64,000 nt of DNA, from NCBI RefSeq assembly GCF_007655135.1, contig NC_045129.1:22666274-22730273 (forward strand). Direction: 5' to 3'. The notes beneath the pieces are model-generated. The model did not search any database. It was not told where the DNA came from and worked only from the letters and a program-made list of their open reading frames with translations. The first letter of the stretch is position 1; each line of letters begins with the position of its first letter. The translations under genes and the position numbers were made by a program. This stretch comes from Punica granatum. Its lineage: Eukaryota > Streptophyta > Magnoliopsida > Myrtales > Lythraceae. This document shows positions 33,484 through 46,142 of this stretch, one piece after another.

Positions 33484-36246
33484 GTTATATTACATGCATC
33501 ACAGCCGGAAATGATTAAAGTCGGGGTAGAAGAGACCACACGGTCCGGTAGAGCCATGGGAACTCACGGTTAGAGCCCATGGGAGGGAGCCGCGGAGTTC
33601 CTTTGATTCACCGAGACTAAAATGGTCTCTCCTTCCCCGAAATTAGTTGCTTCCCATGTCTTTACCGTTGTTTATTGCATGTGATGTGTTATTATGACGG
33701 GAAAAGACTTAAATCGGGGTCGAAGAGGCCTTCTTGACCCATGTGAGCCATGGAAACTCACGGCCATTCTTGAGGGAATGCGGCCAAGAGTTTCTTTGGA
33801 CCACACGGGTCCGAGGAAGCCTCTTTCATTTCGAAATAGATCGGTTCCCGTGTTTTCACATTTTACCATTGCATGAATCGACGCCATTTTATCGATTCCT
33901 TTATACATATATATTGTAAGTGTTCGTTTGTGTGTTCGGTAGTGTTTCGAGATCTTGGCGGCGTCGGTTTCCTTCCATTTTCACTGAAATATGTGTTATT
34001 ATTGTGCTCGATGTATTATGTATGCAAGGTACGGCTAGAATCGACGTAGGAGACTCTCCATAACCCAAGTTGAGTCAAGGAGAGCTCTCGGCCTAACCCT
34101 TGGAGAGGTAGCCGAGTGCCCTTTGACCCTTCCCAGGTTTAGGACGGTCTCCTTCGTTGCTTCGGATTCGTCCCTTGGAATTGAGTGTATTCATATTTTG
34201 CGTTTTTATCGTTGATCATGTGCTAGCCGCCTCCTACGAGAGTTAGTTTTGGAAGATTATCCGTCAAGTCCATAATTCTTCGATATAAGATCACTACCAC
34301 CGAATAAATTCACAAATGGGAGAAACGGGACGTATCATTCGGTCAATTAAATCATTTGGACTAAATAATTGGATAAATTGATTGCTAATTTGTAAGCTCA
34401 TCGATGGTTCACGGAACGGCGAAAATGCCCTTTTCTTTAAAAGCTCACAATTTCAAAGCACCGAGACGTGTAACACGAATAGAATCGGTGTCTAGCAAGT
34501 ACTCGCGTACTATGACTCGAATCCAGACCCAATTTGAGGCGGCTTGAGTCGAGACGCGCGAGTCCTTTTTAGACCTCTTCGTGTCACACGATCTTTAATT
34601 TATATGTAAACTACACACGTTTTACCGATCAAGGGCATAATCGTCATTCCGTGATTCACCGATGTCCTAGGCATTAGGGAGTTGGAAACACCTCGATCTA
34701 TGGACGGAAAAGGGCGACCCGTTCGGGTGCGAGTTTCACTCGCACGACCCATTCCGTTCACTTTCGGTGTTTCTATCTCCCTATTGTAGATTCGGTGGTG
34801 AGCATTTTATTTCTGTTGCAAAACACGAAAAACCGGATGAATCATGCATTTGGCTTAATCAAACATTAGATAATGGATAGGCGGAATGCTAGATTCCAAT
34901 CTAGAGTCAAAATACGGGTTTGGCGAATTCGGTGAAACCGCAGTGACACCTCACAGAATAGAGTTCTAAAACAAATTCACACATTTAATTGGCCTAGAAC
35001 CACATCCCAGCCCACCTCTTTGTTGGCTTAGGTTAGATACATTGTTTGCTAATCAACCTCGGTTAATAACTGATTAAGTCACGTACATTCGACTTAATAT
35101 ATAACTTATCTGTATTTACCTATATTTGTCAATTGTCGTTTGTTTTTCATCAGTTTTATCAGTTTTCTTCTGTTTTCCCTTTGCTTTTGCTAATTTGTTG
35201 CGGTTCGGGTCTGAGCCCATAGGTTACGTGTTGCACGGGGCCCAATGCCCCAAATCACCGAATACGAGGTCCAACGCCTCCTAACTCACTGAGCGCGTGC
35301 AACCCGAATGCGGAATGGGATCTAGCCTCGAGTCACCATCACACTCCAAATGTGGCCTATGTGGAAGGCAATTTGGATTGGATGTGTGAAACGTGTTTAG
35401 ATATCACCCGGAAACTCGATCGGTCCAACGATTACAATGGGAACTAATCGATTCTCCTGTAAACCGTCGGTTCGATTGGACCCGACCCCCGACTCTTCGA
35501 GCCCGCGTTGCCTTAATTTATTTATCGGTTATTCAAAACACACAGAGAGCTGGAGTGGAATATTGGTCCAATGCAAACCGATCGGGATCCATTTACTTAT
35601 TCAGTTATACTTTGTAATTATTCGAGAGAACATTGCGAGGATTTTATTTGTACATTCACTCATTCATTTGTAAGGATCCCCGATTGGCAAGCGAGAGGTC
35701 CGAGTGTCGAACCGGTCAAATCGGTCCATTGTTACCAAGAGATGAGTAAGCTCGAACACTCATGGTCGCGGTTCGCGCAGGGAATCGACCATCACGGTTC
35801 GATGAACTGTAACGCTAAGATAGTGAACCGATTCCTCGACGCACAAGCCTACTCATCTTTCGGATTATTGGCCCAACTTGATCAATTCATCGACTTTACG
35901 GTGTCAAAACGGGCGAGTCAAGTGCAACCCTAAATCACGCAGTAAATAGGCAAGCCTAGCAAACTAGAGTACCGAAAAGGCGTGCGGGATATAAGCCCGC
36001 ACGTAATAGAACCCCCGAATTCGGAATTTCCGGTTCCGTACGACTATTGCCTTAGTATTTAGGTGTACGTCGTACCCCTAGACCCGGGTGACTCAACGGC
36101 CCTCGACCTACGGGTCGTAAACAGTGAGTGGCGACTCCTTCTCACGTGCGTCCGTCGTGCGTCCACGGGAAGGTGGATACTCCTGAGCCGCGTTGCGTAG
36201 GCTTCGCGCATGCGTGCCCCGACGAGATGAAATTCGAGTGCGCACA
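33484..36246 (+). mobile_element. 3' part of a + strand giant LTR
   Basis: Collinear with 21730-28418 of X's 5' LTR (without its solo-LTR insertion) and ending in GCGCACA at 36246. Its 5' half is missing; the minus-strand LTR fragment is joined at its left edge. It interrupts X's 3' UTR, which resumes at 36247. Most likely a family LTR that inserted in the 3' UTR and was itself hit by a second insertion and a deletion. Confidence 0.75.
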
Positions 36247-36603
36247 ATGGCAGCAACGCTAATCTACAGCAGATCAACACCTTTGGGACAGCATCAGCCC
36301 TGTACATTCAGCGCGCACCACTATCCACATGACTAACGAAGAGTTATGCTCTTCTTTGCAGATGCGCATGGAACCCCAAGGGGCATCTTCTCCCTGACGG
36401 ACTCATATTTGCCTCACGCGACGGGTCGTGCTATCGATACGTCGGAAACCGTCAAGGGATGCTCCATGCTACCAAACCACCGACGTCCAAAGAAGGGCAA
36501 GCGATGGGAGATCTTTATCAGTCGTCGCACATAATGCAATTCAGGCCCAAGGCCAAGCGAAACACGTCACGCGGCGCTTTGCGCAATTCCCAAACTAGTT
36601 TTC

Positions 36604-36900
36604 GGGTCCATCCCGGTTCAAAATTCCTGTTCGGGTCCATCCCGGTTTAAAATTCATGCTTTGGGTCCACCCCGGTTTAAATTCTTGTTCGGGTCCATCC
36701 CGGTTTAAAATTCCTGTTTCAGGTCCATCCCGGCTTAAAATTCATGTTCGGGTCCATCCCGGTTTAAATTCCTGTTTGTGTCCATCCCGGTTTAAAATTC
36801 ATGTTTCGGGTACATCCTGGTTTAAATTCCTGTTCGGGTCCATCCCGGTTTAAAATTCCTATTTCTGGTCCATCCCGGTTTAAATTCCTATTTTGGGTTC
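36604..36900 (+). repeat. 28-33 bp minisatellite before X's PPT
   Basis: About ten copies of a unit reading GGTCCATCCCGGTTTAAAATTC plus a short T/G-rich spacer. Spacing is about 28-33 bp. ORFs over it are by-products. Confidence 0.9.
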
Positions 36901-37055
36901 CCCCCAACCTGTGAATTATTGTTTCCGGCACAATATCCCGATGCATCCAAGCAGGGTACGAGCAGCCGTAGGGGAACGGTATTAGAGCAGTCGTCGGACC
37001 CAAAATGGGGTGCTTCTTATAATCTTTGGCTACATCCTCTAATCGAGCATGCAAC

Positions 37056-37070
37056 CAAAGAGGGGCAAGC
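37056..37070 (+). other. Polypurine tract of element X
   Basis: CAAAGAGGGGCAAGC immediately precedes the 3' LTR start at 37071. The same sequence precedes the LTR at 47757. Confidence 0.8.
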
Positions 37071-40000
37071 TGTCAGCACTCCATTTTGGCCCACCGGCTC
37101 CCGATAGAGGACTTCCAACCAAAGCTCGGGACACTATTCACGATCGAACAATCGGAGGTGAACGCGCGGACGTGGGAGCATGGACTACAGAAGGGAAGCA
37201 AGGTCCTCCAAAAGGCTCAGAAGGGCAATCAAAAGGGGAGATGAACAACGAGCCCCGAAGCAATAGAAGCTGGCACTATGGCACTATTTATCACCGAATC
37301 ACCGAAGCATCAGAAGGTATCCAATATGGGACTCTAAAAAATCCCTCTTGGTGCTAAAATGACTAACGGCACATCCGGGCGCATTTCAGAAGCATCCTGC
37401 TTGAGCCGAGGCACTCCCGAACATTCACAGATGCCTTCCTGATAGGGCTCCCGGGCGCCCGATCCACGGACAAGTAAACGGCACCCGGAAACGGGCCTGC
37501 ACTCACCCAAGGACCACCTGGACCCTGGAACAAGTTTTAGATGGCCCTTCGGAACTCGATTTGGCCTCCCGAGTGGACCTCGATCTGGAAAAAGGGCCCC
37601 CACTCGAACGGGATCTAGCGCTCACAGCTCATTCAGTGGAAAGTTGACGTCCGGGCTTCACACCACTCATTCTCTACGACTCTTAGGATTAGGGAAATCA
37701 TTTTGCCTCGGGCCAAGCAAATCAGTCAGGCCTCTCGAGTGACATTTCAGTGGTCACGAATGCCTCTCGGCAAGTTTTCGAAGCATGTTTCTGACGAACA
37801 GAAGCCACAGTGGTCTTCAAACACCTCAGGACATTCGGGAAACACTGAGAAAACCCCGATCGCAGATCCCTAGGTCACCTCCGGCTAATGGTCTTCGGTC
37901 AGGGATGACGTGCCAACGATTCCGCATAGGGCAAAAAAACTCACCGAGACGAACACTACAATGCACAAAGGAGCAATTGGAGAACGGGGATGGTCAACTC
38001 CACTCTGGATGTCCAAACGGGACAAAACCGACTCTCGAGGTGCCGAGTCACCCGAATATTCGTTCACATGACATATGGCGATATTAGGTTCATTCAAATT
38101 CTCTTCGTGCAAACATTCCAAATCTATCAATTAATCGGACCTCAGGGATCGGACGCGTGATCAATCGAGCCTCGAGCTTCTCCCAGCTTTTCTCCTAGTC
38201 GAATGGGACCCACAGCTCAGTCAAGCCATGCCTCCAAGCCACGGCTAAAACCCACAGCCACGGCTCAACCCTAAGCTTCGGCTCAACTTCCCCTAAGCCA
38301 CGGCTCAATCCCAATTTCGGTGGCTCAAACCCAAGAGCTTCCCCCCCTCCACACATTTCAAATATCTCTTACACATCCTCACATCCATCACTTCCCATCA
38401 CTTCTCCCTTACTTCCCCTACACTCTAAGTGATACAAACCCCTCCCTAACCCCTCTTCAAAATTCGGCAGCCCCATAATCCCCCTCTAATCGCACTTAAT
38501 TTCACTAATTTTGCATCATTAGCCTTCCTATATAAGCCTCTTGGGTCATTAACTCAATCACAATTCAACTTCCATCATCTCTCTAGCTTTCTCACTCTAA
38601 GAAACCCTCTCCAAACCCTCTCAAACTTCAGCATTTTCCAGAAATCGCACAGCTAAAGCACAGCCCGGTTCCAAGGCCGTTTTGCCCGAAATCTCAACCG
38701 TTTTCAGGCGACCGCCACCCAACCTTAGCCGACTTCAACCAAACTTCATATCCCACATGTTTTCGAGCTCCTAAGTCCATTTCCGACCTTAGATTTTTCA
38801 TTTGAAGCTCCCAGCACCTCGTTCCAGCTCTGTCCAGAAACAGTCCCTTAAGCGTTTTCCCGGTTTCTACACGAGTTCTTCCCTCTCGACTTAAGCAAAC
38901 TCAACCAAACTTCATATCCCACATGTTTTCGACCTCTTAAGTCCATTTCCGACCTTAGATTTTTCATTTGAAGCTCCCAGCACCTCGTTCCAGCTCTGTC
39001 CAGAAACAGTCCCTTAAGCGTTTTCTCGGTTTCTAGGCGAGTTCTTCGCTCTCGATTTAAGCAAACTCAACCAGACTTCATATCCCACATGTTTTCGACC
39101 TCCTAAGTCCATTTCTGAGCTTAGTTTTTGCATTTGAACCCTCCAGCCACGAGTTCCAGAGTTGAGCAGAATCGGGTTACGCAGGTGCATTCCGGGCTTC
39201 TTCGACGCCATTCTTTCCCACGACCATGGTGAGTCGTGCCATCACTTTCTAAGGGTTCCTCATGACTCTCACTCTCCCCCGTGACGAGGCGGTCACGTGC
39301 CGAGAGCCGCTCAACCGCGCAAGACCGCCCTTTTCCAATCTTTTCCTTTACCGGGTTTTCACAGTTTTTTTTATCGGTTTCTCTTTGCATTTCCGGTTGA
39401 AATCAGTCGTGCGCACGCCACAAGCTGGTCATGAACACCAAGAGCAGTCCCTTAGGAGTCGGAGGAACTCGAGCCAGCTTGGTACAACACCCGGAGCCCC
39501 CTTTGCAGCCGTTTCAACCCAAACAGCCCAGTCGGGTCTGTTCCTTTGGTTTTCTTTTCTAACACGAACTTTACAGGAACATACAGGTCAGCTCAGGTTG
39601 AACCTCGTTACGAGCCACCTATCACCGTGATCTTCAGTCAGTTATGAGTCTAATGCCACCAACCTTGCATCAAAAGACCACCGGGAGCCTCCTGTGGAGC
39701 CATTTCTTCATCGGGTGCCAGTCGGGTCAGTTTTGACCAGACTGGGTCTGTCTTTTTTTTACTGACCCGACTTTGTTTTTGATTTCCAAAAAATCTACGC
39801 ATGCTCTGCTCCCGAAACCACCGCAGACGCGATACTTGGTCTCTTGGGATTCCAATGCAACTGGCCCCGCACGAAAATTCCATCCTGATCAACCGGTACA
39901 GCCCCGACAAGCCAGACTGCCAGTCGGGTCTGCCAGTCGACCCGACTGCACCGATTCGGGTCTGTTCATTCCAACCGAGTCTCCCGACTCCCTTTGCCAC

Positions 40001-42954
40001 TTCTCCGACTCTTTCCTCGTGTACCGAGGCTAGGTATAACGTCTCTACGACTTAGAGGAGTTAGGTCTTCAATATTTGCTTGTCGTGGGATGACAAGGTG
40101 GTTGATAACTATATTACAAGCAAGTTTCATTTTTTATTCATTTCCGTGCATATGTACGTCATTCATCATGCACATACATCATTATATTACATGCATCACG
40201 GCCGAAAATGATTAAAGTCGGGGTAGAAGAGACCACACGGTCCGGTAGAGCCATGGGAACTCACGGTTAGAGCCCATAGGAGGGAGCCGCGGAGTTCCTT
40301 TGATTCACCGAGACTAAAATGGTCTCTCCTTCCCCGAAATTAGTTGCTTCCCATGTCTTTACCGTTGTTTATTGCATGTGATGTGTTATTATGACGGGAA
40401 AAGACTTAAATCGGGGTCGAAGAGGCCGTCTTGACCCATGTGAGCCATGGAAACTCACGGCCATTCTTGAGGGAATGCGGCCGAGAGTTTCTTTGGACCA
40501 CACGGGTCCAAGGAAGCCTCTTTCATTTCAAAATAGGACGGTTCCCGTGTTTTCACGTTTTACCATTGCATGAATCGACGCTGTTTTATTGATTCCTTTA
40601 TATATATATATATTGTATGTGTTTGTTTGTGTGTTCGCTCGCGTTTTGAGATCTTGGCGGTGTCGGTTTCCTTTTATCTTCGTCGAAACATGTGTTATTA
40701 ACATGCTTGACGTATTATGCATGCAAGGAATCGCTCGAATCGACGTGGGAGACCACCCATGATCCAAGGCGAGTCAAGGAGACCTCTCGGCCTAGTTCTT
40801 TGCAAGATGGCCGAGTGCTCCTTGACCCCTCCCGGATCTAGGATGGTCTTTTTCGTCGCTTCAGACTCATTCCTTGGAATTGAGTGCACTTATGTTCGTG
40901 TTTTATCGCTAGCCATGTGTTAGTTTCATGATAGATAAATTGATTTTGGACCATTACCCATTAAATCCATAATACCTATAATATAAGATCACCACCACCG
41001 AATAATTTCACAAATGGGAGAAACGGGACGTGTCATTCGATTAATTAAATCACTCGGACCAAATAATTGGATAAATTGATTATTAATTTGTAAACGCATC
41101 GATGGTTCACGGAACGGCGGAAATGCCCTTTTCTTTAAAAGCTCACAATTTCAAAGCACCGAGACGTGTAACACGAATAGAATCGTGTCTAGTGAGTACT
41201 CACGTACTATGACTTGAGTCCGGGCCCAATTTGAGGAGGCTCGAGTCGAGACGCGCGAGTCCTTTTTAGACCTCTTCGTGTCACACGATCTTTAATTTAT
41301 ATGTGAACCGCACACGTTTTGCCGATCAAGGGCATAATCGTCATTCCGCGATCCATCGATATCCTAGGCATTAGGGAGTCGGAAACACCTCGATCTATGG
41401 ACGGAAAAAGGCGACCCGTTCGGGTGCGAGTTTCATTCGCACGGCCCATTCCGTCCACTTTTGGTGTTTCCATCTCCTTATTGTAGATTCGGTGGCGACC
41501 ATTTTATTTCTATTGCAAAACACGAAAAACTGGATTAATCATGCATTTGGCTTAATCAAACATTAGATAATGGATCGGAGGAATGCTAGATTCCAATCTA
41601 GAGTCAAAATACGGGTTTGGCGAATTCGGTGAAACCGCAGTGACACCTCATAGAATAAAGTTCTAAAACAAATTCACACATTTAATTGGCCTAGAACCAC
41701 ATCTCAGCCCACCTCTTTGTTGGCCTAGGTTAGATACATTGTTTGCTAATCAACCCCGGCTAATAACTGATTAAATCACGTACATTCGACTTAATATACA
41801 ACTTGTCTGTATTTACCTATATTTGTCAGTTATTGTCTGTTTTTCATCAGTTTTATCAATTTTCTTCTGTTTTTCATTTGCTTTTGCTGATTTGTTGCGG
41901 TTCGGGTCCGAGCCCATAGGTTATGTGTTGCACGGGGTCCAACGCCCCAAATCACCGAACACGAGGTCCGACGCCTCCTAACCCACTGAGCGCGTGCAAC
42001 CCGAGTGCGGAATGGGATCTAGCCTCGAGTCACCATCACACTCCAAATATGGCCTATGTGGAAGGCAATTTGGATTGGATATGTGAAACGTGTTTAGATA
42101 TCACTCGGGAGCTCGATTGGTCTAACGGTTACAGTGGGAACTAATCGGTTCTCCTACAAACCGTCGGTTTGATTGGACCCGACCCCCGGCTCTTTGAGCC
42201 CGCGGTGCCTTAATTTATTTATCGGTCATTCAAAACACACGGTGAGCCGGAGCAGAATAATGGCCCCACTGCAAATCGATCGGGATCCATTTATTTTATT
42301 CAGTTGTATTCTATAATTATTCGAGTGTACATTGTGAGGATCTTATTTGTACATCTATTCATTCATTTGTAAGGATCCCCGATCGGCAAGCGAGAGGTCC
42401 GATTGTTGAACCGGTCAAGTTGGTCTATTAATGCCTAGAGACGAGTAAGCCCGAATACTCGCGGTTTCGGTTCACACAGGGAGTCGACCGCCGTGGTTTG
42501 ACAAACTGTAAACGTTAGGATAGTGAACCGATTCCTCGACGCACGAGCCTACTCATCTTTTGGGTTCTTGGCCCAACTTGATCAATTCATTGACTTTACG
42601 GTGTTAAAACGGGCGAGTCTAGTGCAACCCTAAATCACGCGGTAAATAAACAAAACGGAAAATCTAGCAAACTAGAGTACCGAAAGGGCGCGCGGGATAT
42701 AGGCCCGCACGTAATAGAACCCCCGGATTTGGAATTTTCGGTTCCATATGACCATTGCCTTAATATTTAGGTGTACCCCGTACCCCTAGACTCGGGCGAC
42801 TCAACGGCCTTCGACCTACGGTTCGTAAACAGTAGGTGGTGACTCCTTCTTACGTGCGTCCCTTGCGCGTCCCCGGGAACGTGGACACTCCCGAGCCGCG
42901 TTGCATAGGCTTCGTGCATGCGTGCCCCGACGAGATTAAATTCGGGTGCGCACA
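37071..42954 (+). mobile_element. 3' LTR of element X (5.88 kb)
   Basis: Starts TGTCAGCACT after a PPT and ends GCGCACA at 42954, then the target duplication CATGT. Shares the 166 bp triplication (38739-39135) and TATA box (38529-38536) with the 5' LTR. By eye the two LTRs are mostly in the mid-90s per cent identical. No gene; ORFs are LTR shadows. Confidence 0.9.
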
Positions 42955-43496
42955 CATGTCAGACACTGTCACTTGTGTCAGGTCTACGCGAGTCAAATTA
43001 AAGCACCCCCAACGAGCTGCATCCAATGACGGCCCCATGGCCTTTGTCAATGTAGGGCATCGACGTGATCGGTCCTATTAACCCCAAAGCATCCAACGGG
43101 CATCTATTTATCCTAGTGGCGATCGACTACTTTACTAAGTGGATCGAGGCCATCACGCTCGCTTCGATCACTGCAAAGGTTGTGGCACGTTTCATCAAGC
43201 GTGACATCATACCGAGCTCGCTACGGAGTCCCCGCGACAATCATCACGAACAACGCCAAGAATATGAACAATAAGATAATTGACGAGCTCTGTGCACAAT
43301 TCAAAATTCAACATCACAACTCCACGCCGTATCGTCCCCAAATGAACGGTGCAGTGGAAGTGGCGAACAAGAACGTCAAGAGGATCATCGAAAAAATGAC
43401 GGTGAACTACAAAGATTGGCACGAGATGCTCCCTTATGCACTCTTGGCATACCGAACGTCCATACGTACTTCGACCGGAGCAACCCCGTATTCTTT
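42955..43496 (+). pseudogene. Integrase core of element W, first part (broken)
   Basis: Resumes the zinc-binding module (CHLC) after X. Frame 3 then carries GPINPKASNGHLFILVAIDYFTKW with the first catalytic Asp (about 43125). A small indel near 43205-43230 shifts the frame. Frame 1 continues RYGVPATIIT, where the second catalytic Asp is replaced by Asn (43249-43251), and NGAVEVANKN with the Glu (43357-43359), up to TGATPYS. The enzyme would be inactive. The coding sequence is then interrupted by the 2.2 kb element at 43497 and continues at 45725. Confidence 0.85.
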
Positions 43497-44014
43497 TGAC
43501 GCGGTGGATTTTCAGCCCATATCTGTATCGACAAGCCCAAGCCCAAAGAAGCATATCTTGGATATATCAATGAAATATTCTCGTGATGTGGAAGGGGAAG
43601 ATGAGATGTCTTGATCCATAGATTGGGAATATTATTATCTTAATTAGGTAGTACATTTAATTTAGATAGAAATATATTTATAATTATATATTACTTGCAA
43701 TTTTAGTTCGAGTCAAGAGTCTAAAGTTTCCATTTTGGAATAATTACTTATTTTGTTTTAGGAAGTTACATAATAAAGGTCTAGATTCTAATTTTCTATT
43801 TTAGTTTTTTAGTTTTCTTAGGCCTATATATAGTCCATCTCAATGCACTAGAAGGGAGAACTATATACCTCAGAAACACCTATTGATGAATAATACTTTG
43901 AGTTTGTCATAACTCTTTCTTTTCAGCATATTGTTAGGGTTTAGCCGTTTTCTATTCCCTTCGAGTCTAAATTCAGATTTAGGCCCGAGAAACTGTGATC
44001 TGCGTTGCGTCAGT

Positions 44015-44027
44015 TGGTATTAGAGCC
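44015..44027 (+). other. Primer binding site of the TR-GAG element
   Basis: TGGTATTAGAGCC two bases after the 5' LTR. It matches the initiator-Met tRNA PBS TGGTATCAGAGCC except for one base. Confidence 0.85.
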
Positions 44028-44028
44028 G

Positions 44029-45162
44029 GAGTTGCCTAAATCTGATCACAACGCGGAAGACGGATGTCGGGCATATCGAGTTGTTCCTCGTGAAGAGCCT
44101 GTTGTTCGACACGTTTCGACCAATCATACACTCCAAGTCGATGCTGGACCATATCAGGATGGAGGATACGATCAAGTTGTGAATTATTGCGACAGCGGAA
44201 GATTTCAATGGGATCCTAGAGATAACTATCCCAGAAGAATTCCTATTTTTGATGGAAGAGTAAGTGACGAGGATTTTCTTGAGTGGATTTCCGATGTGGA
44301 TTGTTTCTTTTATTACTATGATATCCCTGATAACGGAAGCCGAGTAGATCGGGTGGTTTATTGCTTAAGAGGTAAAGCTTTTTCTTGGTGGGAAAGATTG
44401 CAACAAGATCGCGTTCGAAATGGCAAAGATCTAGTTTTTACATGGAGGCGTATGAAGAGATTTCTAAAGGCAAGATTTCTTTCATTGGAGTATGAAGAGT
44501 ACTTATTTCAATTGCACCAGCAAAGTTCTCAAGGAATTAGGACGGTTAAAGAGTATACCATGGAATTCCTTCACTTGGCTGAATGCATTATACTAGTGGA
44601 AAGTGAAGATATCAAAACCAGGCGTTATCTAGAAAGCCTAAATCCTGACATATAAGAAAGAATGGGGAACAAGGTGATTTTGACTTTATCTGAAGCTTGC
44701 AGCTTAGCTTTTAAGGTCGAATTGCAATTCAAGGAACAAATTAGAACAAAAATTCGAGAAAATTTTGCTAATTTTGCCAAACATCATCATGAAAGGGCTA
44801 AGGTAAATCTTAGTGATAAGGCAAATATTCATCCAGCGATGGAAGAGAAAATTCCAAACAGTAACCATGGAAACGAAAAGGAAGACGAGAGACCAACGCC
44901 AATCGACTGCTAGGAGGAGAAGATTAAGGAAGTTTCCAAGATTGTTGAGAGTCCTAAAAAGGAAGATGATATTGAGGTGAAGAACGAGTTAACTCTAGAA
45001 TCACATGAGTTGCCTATGTTGATTGTGAAGAATTTATATCTTGAAGAGAAGTTCCCAAAGGTGTCATCGGTATTAACATTTCCACATATGAAATTTGAAG
45101 CTTTGGTGAATGAAGATTCATCCATACGAGTGATTCAACTTCATGGTGACTACAATACTTGA
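44029..45162 (+). pseudogene. Gag of the TR-GAG element (two in-frame stops)
   Basis: One reading frame spans the interior. It carries a Retrotrans_gag-like core: RRIPIFDGR, FLEWISDVDCFF, KAFSWWERL, TWRRMKRFLKARFL and TVKEYTMEFLHL. After this come a lysine-rich stretch and a C-terminal tail (ELPMLIVKNL) of the kind seen before zinc knuckles or protease. TAA at 44653 and TAG at 44911 interrupt it. I see no ATG in this frame near its start; the first codons overlap the PBS, so the native start is lost or used another frame. No zinc knuckle, protease, RT or integrase is present. Confidence 0.8.
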
Positions 45163-45197
45163 AGCACATCGAAAGCTCGAGGACGAGCTTTTCACAA

Positions 45198-45208
45198 GTA
45201 GGGGAGAA
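45198..45208 (+). other. Polypurine tract of the TR-GAG element
   Basis: GTAGGGGAGAA directly before the 3' LTR start TGACGCGG at 45209. Confidence 0.8.
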
Positions 45209-45724
45209 TGACGCGGAGGATTTTCAACCCATATCTGTTTCAACAAGCCCAAGCCCAAAGAAGCATATCTTGGATATATCAAGGAAATATTCTCATGATG
45301 TGGAAGCGGTAGATGAGATGTCTTGATCCATAGATTGAGAATATTATTATCTTAATTAGGTAGTATATTTAATTTAGATAGAAATATATTTATAATTATA
45401 TATTACTTGCAATTTTAGTTCGAGTCAAGAGTCTAAAGTTTCCATTTTGGAATAATTACTTGTTTTGTTTTAGGAAGTTACATAATAAGGGCCTAGATTC
45501 TAATTTCCTATTTTAGTTTCTTCGTTTTCTTAGGCCTATATATAGTCCATCTCAATGTACTAGAAGGGAGAACTATATATCTCAGAAACACCTATTGATG
45601 AATGATACTTTGAGTTTGCCATAACTCTTTCTTTTCAGCATATCATTAGGGTTTAGTCGTGTTCTATTCCATTCGAGTCTAAATTAAGATTTAGACGTGA
45701 GAAACTGTGATCCGCGCTGCGTCA

Positions 45725-46142
45725 TCTTTAGTCTACGGCACGGAGGCAGTCCTCCCAATTGAGGTAGAAATCCCCTCCATGAGGATCCTTGCCGAGACCA
45801 AACTTGAAGAAGCAGAATGGGCAAAACAGCGCTACGAGCAGCTCAATCTCATCGACGAGAGGAGACTGAAAGCACTATGCCATGGATAGTGTTATCAACA
45901 AAGGATGGCTCGAGCATTCAATACAAGGGTCCGCCATAGCGAATTCAAGCTCGGCGACCTTGTCCTACGGAAGGTTCTACACATCGTGCCCAATTCTTGA
46001 GGAAAGTTCTCGTACAAATACGACGAGCCTTTCGTTGTCAGGGAGACCTTCTCTGGAGGAGCAATTATCTTAAGCGACATTAACGGAACGGAAAACGCAC
46101 TCCCGGTCAATGCCGACGCTATTAAGAAGTATTATCCTTGAT
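45725..46142 (+). pseudogene. Integrase C-terminal part of element W
   Basis: Picks up the integrase after the TR-GAG insertion: SLVYGTEAVLPIEVEIPS, then ERRLKALCHG. A frameshift near 45880 moves to the next frame, with RMARAFN-like and DLVLRKV-like pieces and finally ENALPVNADAIKKYYP before TGA (46140). This is the usual C-terminal end of Ogre/Tat integrases. The gene cannot be translated as one product. Confidence 0.8.

Larger units (their letters stand above)
36247..37070 (+). mobile_element. Distal 3' UTR of element X with minisatellite
   Basis: Non-coding. Parts such as 'ggggcatcttctccctgacgg' resemble W's 3' UTR near 47000. Contains the minisatellite at 36604-36900 and ends in a polypurine tract before the 3' LTR. 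The 'gggatgcttct…tctttggctacatcctct' block just before the PPT recurs at 47690-47740. Confidence 0.75.
43497..45724 (+). mobile_element. TR-GAG-type non-autonomous LTR retrotransposon
   Basis: A complete 2,228 bp element with two 516 bp LTRs (43497-44012 and 45209-45724) starting TGACGCGG and ending GCGTCA, roughly 95% alike by eye. It has a PBS, a gag-like frame only, and a PPT. It is flanked by TCTTT at 43492-43496 and 45725-45729. It lies in W's integrase and the integrase frame resumes after it. LTR elements with only a gag gene are known as TR-GAG or GRR elements. They need RT and integrase from a partner. Confidence 0.9.

Noticed and set aside
45707..45889. Separate 60-residue gene start at 45707
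   Set aside because: The first codons lie in the TR-GAG 3' LTR; the rest is the continuation of W's integrase.
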